A stretch of DNA of 27,190 nt from JBMNOI01 sp050942995 (GTDB lineage Bacteria > Chloroflexota > Anaerolineae > UBA1429). The position numbers and the translations under genes are program-made. The notes beneath the pieces are model-generated. The model was not told the origin of the DNA and ran no database searches. It worked only from the letters and a program-made list of their open reading frames with translations. Below are positions 23,818 to 27,190 of the stretch, piece by piece (the stretch's first letter is position 1; the number at the start of each line of letters is the position of its first letter). Location: NCBI GenBank assembly GCA_050942995.1, contig JBMNOI010000047.1, positions 1-27,190 on the forward strand. Direction: 5' to 3'.

Positions 23818-23851
23818 GCCCTCACCCCGCCGTCGGGAGCCGGGTGAGGGC
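23818..23851 (+). terminator. Hairpin after the methyltransferase gene
   Basis: GCCCTCACCCCG (23818-23829) pairs with CGGGTGAGGGC (23841-23851) with one bulged C and an 11-nt loop. It lies about 50 nt after the stop codon and is not followed by a T run, so it is a weak terminator or a repetitive extragenic element. Confidence 0.5.
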
Positions 23852-23915
23852 CAGAAAATGGCCATTCCGTTGTACAAATTCCATGTTAATTGCGATTACC
23901 CCGGCTTTGAGTGGC

Positions 23916-23929
23916 AACAGGCGCCTGTT
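23916..23929. promoter_or_regulatory. 14-bp perfect palindrome, candidate operator
   Basis: AACAGGCGCCTGTT is a perfect 14-bp palindrome about 72 nt before ATG 24002. It stands just upstream of a possible -10 box, TAGGAT (23935-23940), where a repressor or activator would bind. No good -35 box is visible at the usual distance. Confidence 0.45.
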
Positions 23930-24001
23930 TGTGTTAGGATAGATCCCGATGTGACGCCAACGGGCGATCAAAAAACGAACCATGCGAATGGAGGAATCAA
24001 C

Positions 24002-24775
24002 ATGAGCAAGGGAGTGGTGGGCGCACAACTGTACACCGTGCGGCAATTCACCCAAACGAACGAGGGTGTGGCCGACACGCTGAAAAAGGTGGCCGATATC
24101 GGCTATACCGCGGTACAGATCTCGGGATTCGGCCCCGATGTGGATCCGAAAGAGGTGGCCCGCATCGTCGATGATCTGGGCCTGACGGTGGCCTCGACCC
24201 ATGTGGCCTGGCCCCGCTTCCAGAACGATCTGGATGCCCTCATCGAGGAGCATCTGCTCTGGAAGTGCCCGCACCCGGCCATCGGCGGGTTGCCCGGCGA
24301 CTATCACGGTCCCGAAGGCGTCAAGCGATTCATCGAAGAACTGGAGCCCATTGTGGCCAAACTCCGCCAGGCGGGGATGGACTTTTCCTACCACAACCAC
24401 AACCACGAGCTGGCCAAATACGACGGGGTCACCTGGCTGGAGATGCTCTACGACCAGGCCCCGCCCGATCTGCTCAAGGCCGAGATCGACGTCTACTGGA
24501 TTCAGGCCGGCGGCGGTGATCCGGCGTGGTGGATTCGCAAGTGCGCCGGGCGTCAGCCGTTGTTGCACCTCAAGGATATGATCGTCACCCCCGAGCGCGA
24601 GCAGCGCTTTGCCGAGATCGGCGAAGGCAACCTGAACTGGCCGGCCATCCTGCAGGCGGCGCGTGAGAGCGGCGTCGAGTGGTACCTGGTCGAGCAGGAT
24701 CAGTCCTACGACCGCGATCCGTTCGAATCACTGGCCATCAGCTACCGCAACCTGGTAAAGATGGGCCTGAGCTAA
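24002..24775 (+). CDS. Sugar phosphate isomerase/epimerase-like TIM barrel (AP_endonuc_2 family)
   Basis: This 257-residue protein belongs to the xylose-isomerase-like TIM barrel group. Likely metal and catalytic positions are in THVAW (about 68), FSYHNHNHE (about 130-138), KAEIDVYW, LLHLKDM and YLVEQDQS near the end. Members isomerise or epimerise sugars and inosose derivatives in the cytoplasm; the substrate here is unknown. The frame is open upstream to 23684, but ATG 24002 with GGAGG 6-7 nt upstream and the family's usual beginning (GAQLYTVRQ) set the start. Upstream lie a palindrome and a possible -10 box. It is followed by a 65-nt inverted repeat. Confidence 0.9.
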   Translation: MSKGVVGAQLYTVRQFTQTNEGVADTLKKVADIGYTAVQISGFGPDVDPKEVARIVDDLGLTVASTHVAWPRFQNDLDALIEEHLLWKCPHPAIGGLPGDYHGPEGVKRFIEELEPIVAKLRQAGMDFSYHNHNHELAKYDGVTWLEMLYDQAPPDLLKAEIDVYWIQAGGGDPAWWIRKCAGRQPLLHLKDMIVTPEREQRFAEIGEGNLNWPAILQAARESGVEWYLVEQDQSYDRDPFESLAISYRNLVKMGLS

Positions 24776-24788
24776 CGAAAGCAAACTG

Positions 24789-24853
24789 CCCTTCTCAAGG
24801 TCGGTGATGCCAGATCGGCAGCGCCGGGTCGGCGCCATCGACCTTGAGAAGGG
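24789..24853. repeat. 65-nt long inverted repeat between the epimerase and cobalamin-related genes
   Basis: The outer arms CCCTTCTCAAGGTCG (24789-24803) and CGACCTTGAGAAGGG (24839-24853) are a perfect 15-bp match. Pairing continues inward with a G-U, an A-U and further G-C pairs after one mismatch, and an inner GGC/GCC hairpin forms in the loop. It begins 13 nt after one stop codon and ends 21 nt before the next start codon. No T run follows. It could end transcription, control the downstream gene, or be a small mobile palindromic element. Confidence 0.8.
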
Positions 24854-24874
24854 ATTCATTCCCCCGGAGGCGAT

Positions 24875-25555
24875 ATGGAGCCCATCATCCTGGACGCGAT
24901 CCCCTTCGAGCCCGACATAGACGCCCTGTATGCGCGGCTGCGCATCCGGCCCGGCTCGGATGACGCCGACGATCTGCACCGCCTGCTGGACCAGGCCCGC
25001 GCCGTGGCCCGACCCAAAGCGCTCTATGGCGTGGCCCTCATCAGCGACAAGGGCGACGATACCGTCGATCTCGACGGCATCCGCTTCACCAGCCGGGTGC
25101 TGCGGGTGAACCTGGACGCCGCCCATCGAGTGTTCCCCTATATCGCCACCTGCGGCGTCGAACTGGACGACTGGACCCACGGACTGGACGATATCCTGCA
25201 CCAGTATTGGGCCGAGGCGATCAAAGAGGCGGCGCTGCGCGACGCCACCGCCGCACTGAACGACGCCATCGAGGCGCGCTATCGCCCCGGCAAGACCAGC
25301 ACTATGAACCCGGGCTCGCTGATGGACTGGCCCCTGCGCGAGCAGCGCCCCCTGTTCGACCTGCTGGGCGATCCCCAGAGCGCCATCGGCGTGCGCCTGT
25401 CCGACAGCTACCTCATGAGCCCGAACAAGTCGGTCTCGGGTCTGCGCTTTCCCACCGAGAGCAGCTTTGCCAGTTGCCAGCTCTGCCCCCGCGAAGACTG
25501 CCCCGGCCGCCGCGCCGAGTTCGATCCGGGGCTGTGGGAAAAGTATGAGAGGTGA
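24875..25555 (+). CDS. Cobalamin-dependent methionine synthase activation-domain-like protein
   Basis: This 226-residue protein resembles the stand-alone form of the MetH activation domain, as found with corrinoid methyltransferases in many anaerobes. Features are VALISDKG near residue 52, FPYIATCGVELDDW (about 89-102), NPGSLMDWPL (about 147-156), the LSDSYLMSPNKSVSGL stretch (about 174-189), and a C-terminal cysteine cluster CQLCPREDCPGRR (Cys201, 204 and 209). The activation domain binds SAM and helps return the cobalamin cofactor to its active state. The Cys cluster is a common end in the stand-alone group and might bind metal or Fe-S (inference). GGAGG lies 5 nt before ATG 24875. No methionine synthase, corrinoid protein or methyltransferase partner is next to it in this window. 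Confidence 0.82.
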   Translation: MEPIILDAIPFEPDIDALYARLRIRPGSDDADDLHRLLDQARAVARPKALYGVALISDKGDDTVDLDGIRFTSRVLRVNLDAAHRVFPYIATCGVELDDWTHGLDDILHQYWAEAIKEAALRDATAALNDAIEARYRPGKTSTMNPGSLMDWPLREQRPLFDLLGDPQSAIGVRLSDSYLMSPNKSVSGLRFPTESSFASCQLCPREDCPGRRAEFDPGLWEKYER

Positions 25556-25562
25556 GGCCGTG

Positions 25563-25589
25563 GCCGAACGCTACAGCGCCTGCCCTCCC
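25563..25589 (+). repeat. 27-bp direct repeat, copy 1
   Basis: This copy matches 26081-26107 at 25 of 27 positions. It lies in the gap before the gene starting at 25610 and could be read as AERYSACPP in frame with a GTG at 25560. Confidence 0.8.
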
Positions 25590-25609
25590 CACGAAAGGAA
25601 CATGCGACC

Positions 25610-26236
25610 ATGCCGCCCTCTTCCACACCGCTGTACGCCTACGGTGAAGATGCCCTTACCCTCTGGGCGCTGACCCACAGGCTGGATCAGATCCTGAGCG
25701 AACTGGGCGACGATTCACCGCCCGATGCCTGCAGAATCTACTACCGGCCGAGCTTTGGTCGGCGTGGCGGGCCGAACCGTGCCGAGTTCGGCGAGTTTGA
25801 CGCCATCATCATGGCCCGGCAGGCCCTCTATCTCGTCGAAAGCAAATGGTGTCCCGCTGGGAAAAAGCCCTCCCGGCATGCGCTACGGCTGGCTCCACAC
25901 CAGATTGAGCGGCACGTGATCTTTGGCCAGTACGTGGAACAATGGCTAGCCCTGCGCCCACGCGTCTGGGCCGGATTCACCGCCACCGCATCCCTCACCC
26001 TGTCCGACGGCACGTCCAAGAACGTCGCGTCCGCCGGCAGCCTGCTTGCCCGCAGCCTGGAGACAATGCTGAGCGCCATTGCCGAGCGCTACAGCGCCTG
26101 TCCTCCCGTCCACAATGTGCTGATCTACTTCCACCATGCTGTCCCCGCCGACAAGTTGCCCCGCCCGCACAATGGCTTCCGAGTGGTGTATATGAATTAT
26201 GCCGAGATTGCGCGGGGGCCGTTTGTGTGCTGGTAG
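25610..26236 (+). CDS. Hypothetical protein with PD-(D/E)XK-like motif
   Basis: This 208-residue soluble protein has no family name that I recognise. The segment EFGEFDAIIMARQALYLVESKW gives Asp64, then Glu77-x-Lys79 on the next predicted strand, the spacing of the PD-(D/E)XK nuclease core. It is preceded by YYRPSFGRRGG. Later parts (VWAGFTATASLTL and NVLIYFHHAVP) are strand-like, and a helix (LARSLETMLSAIAERY) lies between them. The start at 25610 has AAAGGA about 10 nt upstream; an ATG at 25602 is in another frame. A 27-bp stretch within its 3' third is repeated upstream of its start. It may be a nuclease or a non-catalytic fold relative. It lies 54 bp after the cobalamin-related gene and its context does not suggest a partner. 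Confidence 0.7.
   Translation: MPPSSTPLYAYGEDALTLWALTHRLDQILSELGDDSPPDACRIYYRPSFGRRGGPNRAEFGEFDAIIMARQALYLVESKWCPAGKKPSRHALRLAPHQIERHVIFGQYVEQWLALRPRVWAGFTATASLTLSDGTSKNVASAGSLLARSLETMLSAIAERYSACPPVHNVLIYFHHAVPADKLPRPHNGFRVVYMNYAEIARGPFVCW
26081..26107 (+). repeat. 27-bp direct repeat, copy 2
   Basis: This copy lies inside the gene 25610-26236 and encodes AERYSACPP (residues about 158-166). Homology to copy 1 stops at both edges. Confidence 0.8.
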
Positions 26237-26344
26237 GAGGTGCCTGCCATATAACCCTTACTAAGTAGACTGCGCAGGCTCTCGAACCCCATCCTCTAGC
26301 CCTCTGCCCCATTCTCTGGTATCCTTATCCTATGGGAACCATCT

Positions 26345-26361
26345 CGCCTGCATAGCAGGCG
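26345..26361. other. Small inverted repeat before the second isomerase-like gene
   Basis: CGCCTGC (26345-26351) and GCAGGCG (26355-26361) form a 7-bp stem with a 3-nt loop, 28 nt before ATG 26390. It is either a hairpin in the leader or an operator. The flanking 26237-26389 gap holds no gene. Confidence 0.4.
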
Positions 26362-26389
26362 CCTGTCTGAACCCGGAAAGGAACCTCCC

Positions 26390-27190
26390 ATGCGAATCGG
26401 TTGTAACACCCTGTACACCGGCGGCGGCGAACTGGAGAACACCACCGATTTCACCGCCTCCCTGATCATGGATTCGCTGGCGCGCATCCGCGCCGTGGGA
26501 TACGAGGCCGTCGAATTTTCGCACGCCTATCACCTCACGCCCGACGAGGCCCGCGCCGTGGGCGACCGCGCCCGCGAGCTGGGTCTGCTGCCCTGGTCGG
26601 TGCATGCCGAGGCCGAGGGCGGCTTTATCCTGGGCGACCACTCGGACGAGGCCGCCGCCAACCTCATCCGCTGCATCGAGGTGTGCGCCGCCATCGGCGC
26701 CCGGGTGGTGGTGGCTCACGTACCCATCGCCCTGGGGCTCATTCTGGGCGAAACCACCTCGCCCAACGTCATCATGCGCCGCGACCTGGGCGCCCTGCGC
26801 CCGGCGCTGGAGCGCGCCGCCGAGCTGGATGTCGAGATCGCCCTGGAGAACGGCAAGAATCTGGATCACTTTCAGTACGTGCTGGCTCTGCTGGAGGAGC
26901 TACAAGACGACCATCTGGGCATCTGCGTGGATACGGGCCATGCCCATCTGGGCGATCTGGGGGCGCCCCAGGCCATCCGCCTGGCCGGCAATCGCCTGCT
27001 GACCACCCACCTGCACGATAACATGGGCCAGCGCGACGACCATATGCCGCCGGCCACCGGCACGATCAACTGGGCCGATACCTTTGCCGCGTTGCGAGCC
27101 GTGGGCTATGACCGGGTGCTGCAACTCGAACTCACCGACCGCCCCGGCGCGAGAGAGTATGATCAGGAGATGGAGATGCGTTGGGGCCTG
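26390..27190 (+). CDS. Sugar phosphate isomerase/epimerase-like TIM barrel (3' end beyond window)
   Basis: The frame is open from ATG 26390 (AAAGGAAC about 9 nt upstream) for 267 codons to the window edge. The sequence has the same fold as the 24002 product but only distant similarity. Likely metal or catalytic positions are in SVHAEA, VVAHVP, IALENGKN, CVDTGHAHLGD, LTTHLHDNMGQRDDH and LQLELTD, the order seen in xylose-isomerase-like TIM barrels of the AP_endonuc_2 family. Nearly the whole barrel is present; only the end is missing. The HDN and DDH residues and the strong Glu/Asp/His set suggest an active metal-dependent isomerase or epimerase; the substrate is unknown. It lies 153 bp after the nuclease-motif gene and probably has its own promoter. 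Confidence 0.9.
   Translation, partial: MRIGCNTLYTGGGELENTTDFTASLIMDSLARIRAVGYEAVEFSHAYHLTPDEARAVGDRARELGLLPWSVHAEAEGGFILGDHSDEAAANLIRCIEVCAAIGARVVVAHVPIALGLILGETTSPNVIMRRDLGALRPALERAAELDVEIALENGKNLDHFQYVLALLEELQDDHLGICVDTGHAHLGDLGAPQAIRLAGNRLLTTHLHDNMGQRDDHMPPATGTINWADTFAALRAVGYDRVLQLELTDRPGAREYDQEMEMRWGL

Noticed and set aside
23684..24001. 106-codon N-terminal extension of the first isomerase-like protein
   Set aside because: It overlaps the preceding methyltransferase gene and a hairpin; GGAGG before ATG 24002 and the family's usual N-terminus give the start.
24776..24874. Cobalamin or SAM riboswitch upstream of the cobalamin-related gene
   Set aside because: The hairpin is nearly continuous and lacks the multi-helix junction and conserved boxes of these riboswitches, and the gap is too short for a cobalamin riboswitch.

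Overview
The window is high-GC DNA, densely packed with genes on both strands. Gene content suggests a Chloroflexota bacterium, probably Anaerolineae-like and probably a metagenome-assembled or draft genome. Grounds are the combination of several GT87 and GT39/DUF2723 membrane glycosyltransferases, an NHLRC2-like thioredoxin-NHL protein, a secreted protein with a Pro-Thr stalk, a glycine-rich RRM protein, and xylose-isomerase-like TIM-barrel proteins. This taxonomic call is inference from gene content; there is no rRNA or tRNA to anchor it.

Layout. 1-1450: the 5' part of a secreted protein with a repeat-encoded PT-rich stalk (minus), divergent from a YbaK/EbsC deacylase (plus). 1473-11556: a run of minus-strand genes, namely thioredoxin-NHL, a large GT39-type glycosyltransferase with three C-terminal beta-sandwich modules, a birA plus sugar-nucleotide epimerase pair, a cold-shock protein plus RRM protein pair, a nuclease-fold/winged-helix protein and a two-part GNAT acetyltransferase. 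Several good promoters and hairpin terminators separate these units. 11818-19106: a plus-strand glycosyltransferase block. It holds two full GT87 paralogues flanking a low-GC, frameshifted GT39-like gene, then a DUF1349 protein, a DUF2723 glycosyltransferase and a truncated third GT87. 19216-23765: a frameshifted GNAT, a metallophosphoesterase, a DOT1-like-motif methyltransferase, a PRC-barrel protein, a glyoxalase-fold gene with an in-frame TGA, and a second methyltransferase. 24002-27190: two sugar-phosphate isomerase/epimerase-like TIM barrels (the second cut by the window end), a cobalamin-dependent methionine synthase activation-domain protein, and a small protein with a PD-(D/E)XK-like motif.

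How the genes fit together. The glycosyltransferases are all GT-C-type membrane enzymes expected to use polyprenyl-phosphate sugars outside the membrane. With the epimerase they suggest cell-surface glycan or glycoprotein synthesis. The large GT39 and the DUF2723 protein share the same extracytoplasmic C-terminal module. The rest is a mixture of housekeeping and stress genes.

What stands out. Four genes in about 9.5 kb are broken (two frameshifts, one truncation, one TGA at a probable Trp position). Two unrelated-looking small proteins carry PD-(D/E)XK-like motifs. A 65-nt near-continuous inverted repeat precedes the cobalamin-related gene. I did not find a CRISPR array, an insertion sequence, a tRNA, an rRNA or a recognisable defence island, and I cannot claim a complete novel system. 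The only stretch above 300 bases without a gene is 22177-22499, which holds a strong minus-strand promoter and a long leader.
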